Part shown: positions 39,165 to 47,400 of the stretch, in pieces | How positions within the stretch are numbered: the stretch's first letter is position 1 | How the letters are laid out: every line of letters begins with the position of its first letter | DNA from: Burkholderia pyrrocinia | GTDB taxonomy: Bacteria; Pseudomonadota; Gammaproteobacteria; Burkholderiales; Burkholderiaceae | Direction of reading: 5' to 3' | DNA: 64,000 nt | Assembly: GCF_003330765.1 (NCBI RefSeq) | Contig: NZ_CP024902.1 | Span: 310,001 to 374,000 of the forward strand | The notes under the pieces: model-generated | Seen by the model: the letters and a program-made list of their open reading frames with translations, nothing else | Told to the model about the DNA's origin: nothing | The model's database searches: none | Program-made: the position numbers and the translations under genes

Positions 39165-39566
39165 ATGGCTAAGGCTTCGAATACCGCGGCGCAACGCGTT
39201 CGCAAGAAGGTTAAGAAGAACGTCGCTGAAGGCGTGGTTCACGTTCACGCGTCGTTCAACAACACGATCATCACGATCACCGATCGCCAAGGCAACGCAC
39301 TGGCATGGGCGACGTCGGGCGGCCAGGGCTTCAAGGGCTCGCGCAAATCGACGCCGTTCGCTGCCCAGGTCGCAGCCGAGTCGGCTGGCCGCGTCGCGAT
39401 GGAATACGGCGTGAAGAATCTGGAAGTGCGGATCAAGGGCCCGGGCCCGGGTCGCGAGTCGGCAGTGCGCGCACTGCACGGCCTCGGCATCAAGATCACC
39501 GCGATTTCGGACGTCACCCCGATTCCGCACAACGGCTGCCGCCCGCCGAAGCGTCGTCGTATCTAA
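39165..39566 (+). CDS. rpsK: 30S ribosomal protein S11
   Basis: S11 is a platform protein near the mRNA exit. The 133 residues hold the conserved [18 protein letters not shown]-terminus. It follows rpsM by 28 bases. A gap of 154 bases with a hairpin separates it from rpsD. Confidence 0.97.
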
Positions 39567-39597
39567 AGATGTGCTGGCACGTTCGTGCTAGCGCATT

Positions 39598-39635
39598 GCC
39601 TGTCGCCGCGTAGCGTCGACGGGCGTTGTTTTTTT
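39598..39635 (+). terminator. Hairpin with T-tract between rpsK and rpsD
   Basis: GCCTGTCG (39598-39605) pairs with CGACGGGC (39617-39624) with one wobble pair, followed by GTTGTTTTTTT. It looks like a partial terminator inside the alpha operon. Confidence 0.65.
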
Positions 39636-39720
39636 GATTGACTAAGCCCACCGTTCGCCCCAAAGGGAGCGGACTAGCGCGGATTTCGATTCGCGTGACT
39701 GATTGATAAAGGAATGCAAA

Positions 39721-40344
39721 GTGGCACGTTATATCGGCCCCAAAGCCAAGCTGTCCCGCCGTGAAGGCACCGACCTGTTCCTGAAGAGCGCACGCCGCTC
39801 GCTCGCCGACAAGTGCAAGCTCGACAGCAAGCCGGGTCAGCACGGCCGTACCTCGGGCGCACGTACGTCCGACTACGGTACGCAGCTGCGCGAAAAGCAG
39901 AAGGTCAAGCGCATTTACGGCGTGCTGGAGCGTCAGTTCCGCCGCTACTTCGCTGAAGCCGACCGCCGCAAGGGCAACACGGGTGAAAACCTGCTGCAAC
40001 TGCTCGAGTCGCGCCTCGACAACGTCGTGTATCGCATGGGCTTCGGCTCGACCCGCGCTGAAGCGCGTCAGCTCGTGAGCCACAAGTCGATCTCCGTGAA
40101 CGGCGTCGTCGCGAACGTCCCGTCGCAGCAAGTGAAGGCGGGTGACGTCGTCTCGATCCGCGAAAAGGCGAAGAAGCAGGCGCGTATCGTCGAAGCGCTG
40201 TCGCTGGCCGAGCAAGGCGGCATGCCGAGCTGGGTTGCAGTCGATGCGAAGAAGTTCGAAGGCACGTTCAAGCAAATGCCGGAACGCGTTGACATCGCAG
40301 GCGACATCAACGAAAGCCTGATCGTCGAATTGTATTCGCGTTAA
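39721..40344 (+). CDS. rpsD: 30S ribosomal protein S4
   Basis: S4 initiates 30S assembly and, in E. coli, represses the alpha operon through a pseudoknot near rpsM. The 207 residues begin with GTG after AAAGGAATGCAAA, reading [20 protein letters not shown]. The S4 RNA-binding domain (about 97-160, [20 protein letters not shown]) is intact. An in-frame upstream ATT/ATG-like start would add six unconserved residues. Confidence 0.97.
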   Translation: MARYIGPKAKLSRREGTDLFLKSARRSLADKCKLDSKPGQHGRTSGARTSDYGTQLREKQKVKRIYGVLERQFRRYFAEADRRKGNTGENLLQLLESRLDNVVYRMGFGSTRAEARQLVSHKSISVNGVVANVPSQQVKAGDVVSIREKAKKQARIVEALSLAEQGGMPSWVAVDAKKFEGTFKQMPERVDIAGDINESLIVELYSR

Positions 40345-40355
40345 TCCGATTGACG

Positions 40356-40408
40356 GCCGAGGTACCCCGATTGCGTTGCGCAAGGAGGGGCCTCGGCTGT
40401 TTATTTTC
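40356..40408 (+). terminator. Composite stem-loop between rpsD and rpoA
   Basis: GCCGAGG (40356-40362) and CCCC (40365-40368) pair with GGGG (40387-40390) and CCTCGGC (40391-40397). Inside is a smaller hairpin, TTGCG-TTG-CGCAA (40371-40383). TGTTTATTTT follows. It is a likely attenuator that adjusts rpoA relative to the ribosomal proteins. Confidence 0.7.
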
Positions 40409-40468
40409 TGGTTGTTACCGGTCAGCCTTATCGGTGTAACGAGCCGAGGGTATTGAAAAGGAAAGCCC

Positions 40469-41446
40469 ATGCAAACCAGTTTGCTGAAACCCAAGATCAT
40501 CGCCGTGGAATCGCTGGGCGAGAACCACGCGAGGGTGGTCATGGAACCGTTCGAACGCGGTTACGGCCATACCTTGGGCAATGCGCTTCGCCGCGTGCTG
40601 CTGTCGTCGATGGTTGGCTACGCGCCGACCGAAGTCACGATCGCGGGCGTGGTGCACGAGTACTCGACGCTTGATGGCGTGCAAGAGGACGTCGTCAACC
40701 TGCTGCTGAACCTGAAGGGCGTGGTGTTCAAGCTGCATAACCGCGACGAAGTGACGGTTACGCTGCGCAAGGAAGGTGAAGGTCTCGTCACGGCCGGCGA
40801 TATCGAGCTGGCTCACGATTGCGAAGTCATCAACCCGAATCACGTGATTGCGCACCTGTCGAAGGGCGGCAAGCTCGACGTTCAGATCAAGATCGAAAAG
40901 GGTCGCGGCTATGTGCCCGGCAACGTCCGTCGCTACGGTGAAGACACGGCCAAGATCATCGGCCGCATCGTCCTCGACGCATCGTTCTCGCCGGTTCGCC
41001 GCGTGAGCTACGCTGTCGAAAGCGCACGTGTCGAGCAGCGTACCGACCTCGACAAGCTCGTGATGAACATCGAGACGAGCGGCGTGATCACGCCGGAAGA
41101 AGCGATCCGTCAATCGGCTCGCATTCTGGTCGACCAGCTGTCCGTGTTCGCGGCGCTGGAAGGCACGGAAACGGCTGCCGAGGCTCCGTCGCGTGCACCG
41201 CAGATCGACCCGATCCTGCTGCGTCCGGTGGACGATCTCGAGCTGACGGTTCGTTCCGCGAACTGCCTGAAGGCCGAGAACATCTACTACATCGGCGACC
41301 TGATCCAGCGCACGGAAAACGAGCTGCTGAAGACGCCGAACCTCGGTCGCAAGTCGCTCAACGAGATCAAGGAAGTGCTCGCTTCGCGCGGTCTCACGCT
41401 GGGCATGAAGCTCGAGAACTGGCCGCCGGCTGGTCTCGACAAGTAA
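40469..41446 (+). CDS. rpoA: RNA polymerase alpha subunit
   Basis: Alpha dimerises to start polymerase assembly, and its C-terminal domain contacts UP elements and activators. The 325 residues divide into the N-terminal domain (1 to about 235), a linker, and the C-terminal domain (about 250-315) with [19 protein letters not shown] and [14 protein letters not shown]; the DNA-contacting arginine of the family is preserved in this region. AAAGGAAAGCCC precedes the ATG. It lies in the alpha operon between two hairpins. Confidence 0.98.
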   Translation: MQTSLLKPKIIAVESLGENHARVVMEPFERGYGHTLGNALRRVLLSSMVGYAPTEVTIAGVVHEYSTLDGVQEDVVNLLLNLKGVVFKLHNRDEVTVTLRKEGEGLVTAGDIELAHDCEVINPNHVIAHLSKGGKLDVQIKIEKGRGYVPGNVRRYGEDTAKIIGRIVLDASFSPVRRVSYAVESARVEQRTDLDKLVMNIETSGVITPEEAIRQSARILVDQLSVFAALEGTETAAEAPSRAPQIDPILLRPVDDLELTVRSANCLKAENIYYIGDLIQRTENELLKTPNLGRKSLNEIKEVLASRGLTLGMKLENWPPAGLDK

Positions 41447-41464
41447 GCCCGGTTGTTGCTGTAG

Positions 41465-41494
41465 TTGGCAAAGATGCGGATTTTCCTTTAAAAT
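41465..41494 (+). promoter_or_regulatory. Promoter-like elements within the rpoA-rplQ terminator
   Basis: TTGGCA (41465-41470), an 18-base spacer and TAAAAT (41489-41494) match consensus at 9 of 12 positions. The -10 falls in the right arm of the palindrome at 41471-41503. Confidence 0.5.
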
Positions 41495-41511
41495 CCGCAT
41501 CTTGCTTTTTT
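41471..41511 (+). terminator. Strong terminator between rpoA and rplQ
   Basis: A perfect 14-pair stem (41471-41484 with 41490-41503) has the loop CCTTT and is followed by GC and six Ts. It should stop much of the transcription before rplQ unless antitermination occurs or transcription restarts. Confidence 0.88.
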
Positions 41512-41583
41512 CGTTACCGGCCCGTGCACCCTTCGAGGTGCGATAGAAGAGCTGGATCAAAACTTTGAATCAAGGAAACTGAA

Positions 41584-41979
41584 ATGCGCCATCGTCATGG
41601 TCTGCGGAAACTGAACCGCACGAGCAGCCACCGTCTGGCTATGCTCCGTAACATGTCCAACTCGCTGATCGAGCACGAAGTCATCAAGACGACGCTGCCG
41701 AAGGCGAAGGAACTCCGTAAAGTCGTCGAGCCGCTGATCACGCTCGGCAAGAAGCCGTCGCTGGCAAACCGTCGCCTGGCGTTCAACCGCCTGCGCGATC
41801 GTGACTCGGTGGCGAAGCTGTTCGACGTGCTCGGTCCGCGTTTCGCGAACCGTCCGGGCGGCTACCTGCGCGTGCTGAAGTTCGGCTTCCGCGTGGGCGA
41901 CAACGCACCGATGGCACTGGTCGAGCTGCTCGATCGTCCGGAAGTCGACGAAACGGAAAACGTGCAAGAAGCTGAATAA
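41584..41979 (+). CDS. rplQ: 50S ribosomal protein L17
   Basis: L17 lies near the tunnel exit. The 131 residues begin [20 protein letters not shown], the family signature. AAGGAAACTGAA precedes the ATG. Placed last in the alpha operon, it is cut off from rpoA by a strong terminator-like palindrome, so it may need its own promoter. Confidence 0.97.
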   Translation: MRHRHGLRKLNRTSSHRLAMLRNMSNSLIEHEVIKTTLPKAKELRKVVEPLITLGKKPSLANRRLAFNRLRDRDSVAKLFDVLGPRFANRPGGYLRVLKFGFRVGDNAPMALVELLDRPEVDETENVQEAE

Positions 41980-42007
41980 GCTTCCGGTACGCAGTAGTAT
42001 CTGAAAG

Positions 42008-42034
42008 GGGCCGAGCGATTGCTTGGCCCTTTTT
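42008..42034 (+). terminator. Terminator after rplQ
   Basis: GGGCCGAGC (42008-42016) pairs with GCTTGGCCC (42021-42029) with one wobble, followed by five Ts. It ends the alpha operon. Confidence 0.9.
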
Positions 42035-42181
42035 GTTTTTGAGACATCGGCTGCGCTCGATTGTCGCAGGCCGGCGCCGGCAGCGTTGCGCGGGCTGCGC
42101 TACGATACAGGGCAGCCGGCGGGGTCCCGAGGTGGGCAACCCGCGTCGGCAGGAGCCGGTAGACCAGCCAGGAGGGCGCGG

Positions 42182-42508
42182 ATGATAGTGGTGCTGATGC
42201 TGACGACGGTGCCCGATGCGGCGACGGCTACGGCGCTTTCCGACGGCGCGCTCGACGCGCGGCTTGCCGCATGCGTGTCGGAGCTCGGTGCGATCAAGTC
42301 GCGCTATCACTGGCAGGGCAAGGTCGAAACGGCCGACGAGATCCAGTTGCTGTTCAAGACGAGCCCCGTGCGGGCGCTCGAACTGGAGCGATTTATTCTC
42401 GCGCATCATCCTTACGAGACGCCCGAAATCGTCTCATGGCAGTCGACGGCGTCGGCCGCGTACGGTCAGTGGGTGACCAGCGAAACTCAACGTCTATTTC
42501 ATGTTTAA
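42182..42508 (+). CDS. cutA: Divalent-ion tolerance protein CutA
   Basis: A trimeric CutA1 protein related in fold to PII; copper tolerance is described in E. coli, but its molecular role is unsettled. The 108 residues show GAIKSRYHWQGKVE (about 38-51) and the signature HHPYETPEIV. The ATG at 42182 follows AGGAGGGCGCGG. An in-frame start 159 bases upstream overlaps the rplQ terminator and is rejected. It overlaps dsbD by eight bases, as in the E. coli cutA-dsbD pair. Confidence 0.93.
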   Translation: MIVVLMLTTVPDAATATALSDGALDARLAACVSELGAIKSRYHWQGKVETADEIQLLFKTSPVRALELERFILAHHPYETPEIVSWQSTASAAYGQWVTSETQRLFHV

Positions 42509-44342
42509 CGGTATGGCGCTTCCCGTGCGCGTGCGCGCGCTGCGGTTCCTTGCAGTCCTGTTGTCGTTCGTGCTCGTGCTGGGCGGCCTGTCGGCTGCGC
42601 GCGCGGCCGACGATTTCCTCGATCCGTCGGTTGCGTTCAAGTTCAGTGCGAGCGAATCGCCGGGACAGGTGGACGTCCGCTTCAAGGTCGCCAACGGCTA
42701 TTACCTGTACCGCGAGCGGTTCGCGTTCGCGGTGAAGAACGGGCAGGCGACGCTCGGCGAGCCGCAATTCCCGGCCGGCCACGTGAAGTTCGACCAGACG
42801 TTCCAGAAGGACGTCGAGACCTATCGTGACGAAGTCGTCGTTCACGTGCCGGTCAAGCAGGCGTCGGGGCCGTTCGAGCTCGCGGTGACGTCGCAGGGGT
42901 GCGCGGACGAGGGAATCTGCTATCCGCCGGCCGAGCACGTCGTGAAGGTCGACGGCGCCGCGCTGGGCGCCGCCGCATCGTCGTCCGGCGAAGCGGCTGC
43001 CGCGGGCAGCTGGTTCGACAAGGTCACGAGTGCCGATTTCGCGCAGTCGCTGCTCGAAGGACACGGCTTCTTCACGATCGTCGCACTGTATTTCGTCGCG
43101 GGCGTCGTGCTGAGCCTCCTGCCCTGTTCGTACCCGATGATCCCGATCGTGTCCGCGATCATCATCGGCCAGGGCACGCGCGCGACGCATGCACGCGGCT
43201 TAGCGCTGTCGCTGACCTATGTGGTCGGCATGGCGTTGGTCTACACGGTCCTCGGCATCGCCGCGGCGCTGGTCGGCCAGAGCCTTGGCGCGTGGCTGCA
43301 GAACCCGTGGGTGCTCGGCGCGTTCGGCGTGCTGCTGACCGCGTTCGCGGTGTCGCTGATTTCGGGCAAGGACATTGCGCTGCCCGCGCGCTGGCAGAGC
43401 GGCGCGGCCGAGGCATCGGGCGCGCGCCAGGGCGGCCACTTCGTCGCGGTCGCGGCGATGGGCGCATTGTCGGCGCTGGTCGTCGGTGCATGCATGACGG
43501 CGCCGCTGTTCGCAGTGCTCGCCTTTATCGCGCACACCGGCAACGCGCTGCTCGGCGGTGCGGCGCTGTTCGCGATGGGGCTGGGGCTCGGCGTGCCGCT
43601 GCTCGTCGTCGGCGTCGGTGCCGGGACGGTGCTGCCGCGCGCGGGCGCGTGGATGGACGGCGTGAAGGTGTTCTTCGGCATCGTGCTGCTCGCGGCCGCG
43701 CTGTGGATCGTGTGGCCCGTGCTTGCGGGCGGGCTGAAGATGGTGCTCACCGCGTTGTGGCTGCTCATCGCGGCCGCGGCGCTTGGCCTGTTCACGCCGA
43801 ATGCCGGCGCCGCGTCGATCTGGCGTCGCCTGGGCCGGGGCGTGGGCGCCGCGCTCGCGATCTGGGCGGCGACGCTGCTCGTCGGCCTGGCCGCGGGATC
43901 GACCGATCCCGTCAAGCCGCTGGCCGTGCTTGCGGCGCGCACGGTTGCATCGGGCGGCGCTGCGGCGGCCGGCGCGCAGGACGGGGCGGCATTCGCATCG
44001 GTGCGCTCCAGTGGCGAACTCGACGCGCTGCTGAAGACGTCAGGCCAGCCCGTGATGCTCGACTTCTATGCCGACTGGTGCGTCAGCTGCAAGGAGATGG
44101 AGCATCTGACGTTTACCGACGCGCGCGTGCAGGCGCGGCTCGCACAGCTTCACCTCGTGCGCGCGGACGTCACTGCGAACAACCCGGACGACCAGGCGCT
44201 GCTCAAGCGCTTCAACCTGTTCGGGCCGCCAGGCATCATCTTCTTCGATCGCAGCGGCAACGAGATCGGGCGCGTGGTCGGCTATCAGGCGGCTGAGACG
44301 TTCCTGCGGAGCCTCGATCGGGCTGCGGTCCCGACGGTATGA
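42501..44342 (+). CDS. dsbD: Thiol:disulfide interchange protein DsbD
   Basis: DsbD moves electrons from cytoplasmic thioredoxin across the inner membrane to periplasmic DsbC and cytochrome c assembly thiols. The 613 residues have a signal peptide (to about A35), the periplasmic alpha domain with C134 and C140, a membrane domain with eight hydrophobic segments and the redox pair C209 (LLPCSYP) and C331 (GACMTAP), and a C-terminal thioredoxin domain with DWCVSCKEM (C527, C530). All three cysteine pairs are present. The start overlaps the cutA end. Confidence 0.96.
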   Translation: MFNGMALPVRVRALRFLAVLLSFVLVLGGLSAARAADDFLDPSVAFKFSASESPGQVDVRFKVANGYYLYRERFAFAVKNGQATLGEPQFPAGHVKFDQTFQKDVETYRDEVVVHVPVKQASGPFELAVTSQGCADEGICYPPAEHVVKVDGAALGAAASSSGEAAAAGSWFDKVTSADFAQSLLEGHGFFTIVALYFVAGVVLSLLPCSYPMIPIVSAIIIGQGTRATHARGLALSLTYVVGMALVYTVLGIAAALVGQSLGAWLQNPWVLGAFGVLLTAFAVSLISGKDIALPARWQSGAAEASGARQGGHFVAVAAMGALSALVVGACMTAPLFAVLAFIAHTGNALLGGAALFAMGLGLGVPLLVVGVGAGTVLPRAGAWMDGVKVFFGIVLLAAALWIVWPVLAGGLKMVLTALWLLIAAAALGLFTPNAGAASIWRRLGRGVGAALAIWAATLLVGLAAGSTDPVKPLAVLAARTVASGGAAAAGAQDGAAFASVRSSGELDALLKTSGQPVMLDFYADWCVSCKEMEHLTFTDARVQARLAQLHLVRADVTANNPDDQALLKRFNLFGPPGIIFFDRSGNEIGRVVGYQAAETFLRSLDRAAVPTV

Positions 44343-44440
44343 CGGTTGCGTGTCGGGCGCGTGCCGGTGGCGAACCGGGGCGCTCGCGCGGCATGAGCTG
44401 ACGCTTGGCGCCGACAGACGGCCTCGGTCGACGGCAAACA

Positions 44441-44477
44441 AAAAACGGCGGAACACCGAGGTGTCCCGCCGTTTTTC
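44441..44477. terminator. Bidirectional terminator between dsbD and hemB
   Basis: About 15 pairs with one mismatch (44441-44456 with 44461-44476) have A-runs on the left and T-runs on the right. It can serve both converging genes. Confidence 0.9.
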
Positions 44478-44498
44478 TTTCCGCCTGCCGGCGCGCGA

Positions 44499-45530
<1,032 letters not shown>

Positions 45531-45544
45531 TTACGGAACCCTTA

Positions 45545-45573
45545 GGTCATTTTTGGGAGCGTTGGTATATGAT
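45545..45573 (+). promoter_or_regulatory. Promoter candidate for the small RNA
   Basis: The -10 TATGAT (45568-45573) is good, while a -35 is weak (GGTCAT at 45545-45550 with 17 bases). The near-palindrome TATATGATA could also give a leftward start for hemB. Confidence 0.45.
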
Positions 45574-45579
45574 AGCGAT

Positions 45580-45684
45580 CGAGCGGCACGCGTCGCGTGC
45601 TGCTCCCCGCTTCTCCTCCCTGAGCGGGTGCCTGTCGTTTTTCGATTAGGCTGTTTGACCCGCCGTTAAACGGCGGGTTTTTTT
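45580..45684 (+). ncRNA. Candidate small RNA with an anti-Shine-Dalgarno loop
   Basis: An intergenic transcript of about 105 nt is predicted from structure alone. Hairpin 1 pairs GAGCGGCACG (45581-45590) with CGTGCTGCTC (45596-45605), one wobble. Hairpin 2 pairs CCCGCT (45606-45611) with AGCGGG (45623-45628) and displays the loop TCTCCTCCCTG, which contains CUCCU complementary to Shine-Dalgarno sequences. Hairpin 3 (ACCCGCCG with CGGCGGGT, 45658-45678) ends in seven Ts and is an intrinsic terminator on the plus strand. The flanking genes hemB and engB are on the minus strand, so this terminator serves neither. Its targets are unknown. Confidence 0.6.
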
Positions 45685-45750
45685 ATGAGCCGGCCGAATC
45701 CGCAGGCGCCGTCAGGTGCGCGCCGCCGATCCCGGCCGCGCGTTGCCCGA

Positions 45751-46410
45751 TCATTGTGCTACAGGCTCGCTTTTTTCGTCGGCGACGGACGGCCGCAGCC
45801 AGCTCTCGATCAGCTCATGCGCCTCGTCGAGCCCCGTGCGCTTCAGCGCGGAGAACAACTGGACCGTCAGTTTGCCCTGGACGCCCTGGTCGCGATACGC
45901 ATCGAGCCCCTTTTGCGCGGTCCGCAGCGCATTGATGCTTTCCTGCCGCGTCAATTTGTCGCACTTCGTCAGCAGCGTGTGGATCGGCTTGCCGGTCGGC
46001 GTGAACCACTCGATCATGCGGCGATCGAGGTCGGTCAGCGGACGGCGCGAATCCATCATCAGGATCAGGCCGCAAAGCTGCGAGCGGGTCGCGAGGTAGG
46101 ACGACAGCAGCATTTCCCAGTGCGCCTTTGCGGCACCGGGCACTTCTGCGTAGCCGTAGCCGGGCAGGTCGACGAGATTCGCGACGGGCTCGGCGGCCGG
46201 GCCGACGGAGAAGTAGTTGATATGCTGCGTGCGGCCGGGCGTCTTCGATGCGAAGGCCAGCCGTTTCTGGTTGCACAGCACGTTGATCGCCGTCGACTTG
46301 CCGGCATTCGAGCGGCCCGCGAACGCGATTTCCGGCTGTACCGTCGGCGGCAGGTCGCGCAGATGGTTGACGGTCGTGTAGAAGCGGGCTTGATGGAGCA
46401 GAAAGGCCAT
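45751..46410 (-). CDS. engB: Ribosome biogenesis GTP-binding protein EngB (YihA/YsxC)
   Basis: An essential GTPase of 50S assembly. The 219 residues have the G1 motif [10 protein letters not shown] (31-40), [12 protein letters not shown] (G2), [10 protein letters not shown] (G3) and TKCD (G4). The C-terminal 15 residues are variable. It is transcribed toward hemB, but 253 bases separate them. The upstream spacer shared with cytochrome c4 carries the palindrome ATTGTACAAT (46491-46500). Confidence 0.96.
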   Translation of the reverse strand: MAFLLHQARFYTTVNHLRDLPPTVQPEIAFAGRSNAGKSTAINVLCNQKRLAFASKTPGRTQHINYFSVGPAAEPVANLVDLPGYGYAEVPGAAKAHWEMLLSSYLATRSQLCGLILMMDSRRPLTDLDRRMIEWFTPTGKPIHTLLTKCDKLTRQESINALRTAQKGLDAYRDQGVQGKLTVQLFSALKRTGLDEAHELIESWLRPSVADEKSEPVAQ

Positions 46411-46624
46411 GGGAACCGGAAGGACGGGCGGCGCGAGCCGCTTGGTGGAGGCGGGGTAGCCCCGATAGGCGCGGGGGCTTTCAACGCGATATTGTACAAT
46501 ACGGCGGTTTTACCGAAGGCCTCCGGGCGCCTGCCTCGCGCTTTTATGCGGCTTCTGCGGTAGACTGATTGCCGTCGTTTTTTGCAGAACCTCAAATTCC
46601 CACAAGACGAAACAGGGTGTGCGA

Positions 46625-47278
46625 ATGAATCGACTGTGCAAGTCTCTGATGGTGCTTCAGGTTGCAGCAGGGTTCGTAGGTTTCGTAGCGGAGGCAAACG
46701 CGGCGGATGCGGCAAAGCCGGATCTCGACCGCGGCAAGGCGATTGCCGGGCAGGTCTGCGCGTCGTGTCACGGCGCCGACGGCAATAGCGCGTCGGGCAG
46801 TTTCCCGAAGCTTGCCGGCCAGCATCCCGAATATCTGGTCAAGCAGTTGAACGACTTCAAGACGCAGCCGGGCGCGAAGGGGCCGGTGCGTACCAACGCG
46901 GTAATGGTCGGATTCGCGAGTGCGCTGAGCGCGGACGACATGCGCAACGTCGCCGCGTACTACGGGTCGCAGACGACAAAGCTCGGCACCGCACGCGATG
47001 CGGCGACCGTGCCGATCGGCCAGAAGATCTATCGCGGCGGCATCGCGGAGAAGGGCGTACCGGCCTGCGCGAGCTGCCACGGGCCGACAGGGCAAGGGAT
47101 CCCGGTCCAGTACCCGCGCCTGTCGGGGCAATGGGCCGATTACACGGTCGCGCAGTTGGCCGCGTTCCAGCAGGGTGCCGGCGCGCGCAACAACAACGAG
47201 GCGATGCACCAGATCTCGACGCGTCTGTCGGACAACGAGATCAAGGCCGTCGCAGATTACATCGCGGGCCTGCGTTGA
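46625..47278 (+). CDS. Dihaem cytochrome c4 family protein
   Basis: A periplasmic or membrane-attached electron carrier to terminal oxidases. The 217 residues have a signal peptide (to about A27) and two cytochrome c domains with CASCH haem sites (C45-H49 and C148-H152), each followed by a downstream methionine as likely axial ligand. ATG at 46625 is preferred to a GTG six bases earlier because AGGG then lies at normal spacing. resB and ccsB follow, and their products probably attach its haem. Confidence 0.93.
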   Translation: MNRLCKSLMVLQVAAGFVGFVAEANAADAAKPDLDRGKAIAGQVCASCHGADGNSASGSFPKLAGQHPEYLVKQLNDFKTQPGAKGPVRTNAVMVGFASALSADDMRNVAAYYGSQTTKLGTARDAATVPIGQKIYRGGIAEKGVPACASCHGPTGQGIPVQYPRLSGQWADYTVAQLAAFQQGAGARNNNEAMHQISTRLSDNEIKAVADYIAGLR

Positions 47279-47400
47279 TCGGTCAGCCGCGAATGGAATG
47301 ACCGGCCGCTCGAAGGGCGGCCGGAGTCAGAACAAGAAAAGGGTGGGGCGCCGCGCCGTCGCGGCCGCCTTGCCCTTTTTTGTTGTCAGTCGGAGTTTGA

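Noticed and set aside
46491..46500. Palindrome ATTGTACAAT between engB and cytochrome c4 as an operator
   Set aside because: Ten-base perfect palindromes occur by chance, and it may merely be a -10 (TACAAT). No second site or family match supports an operator.
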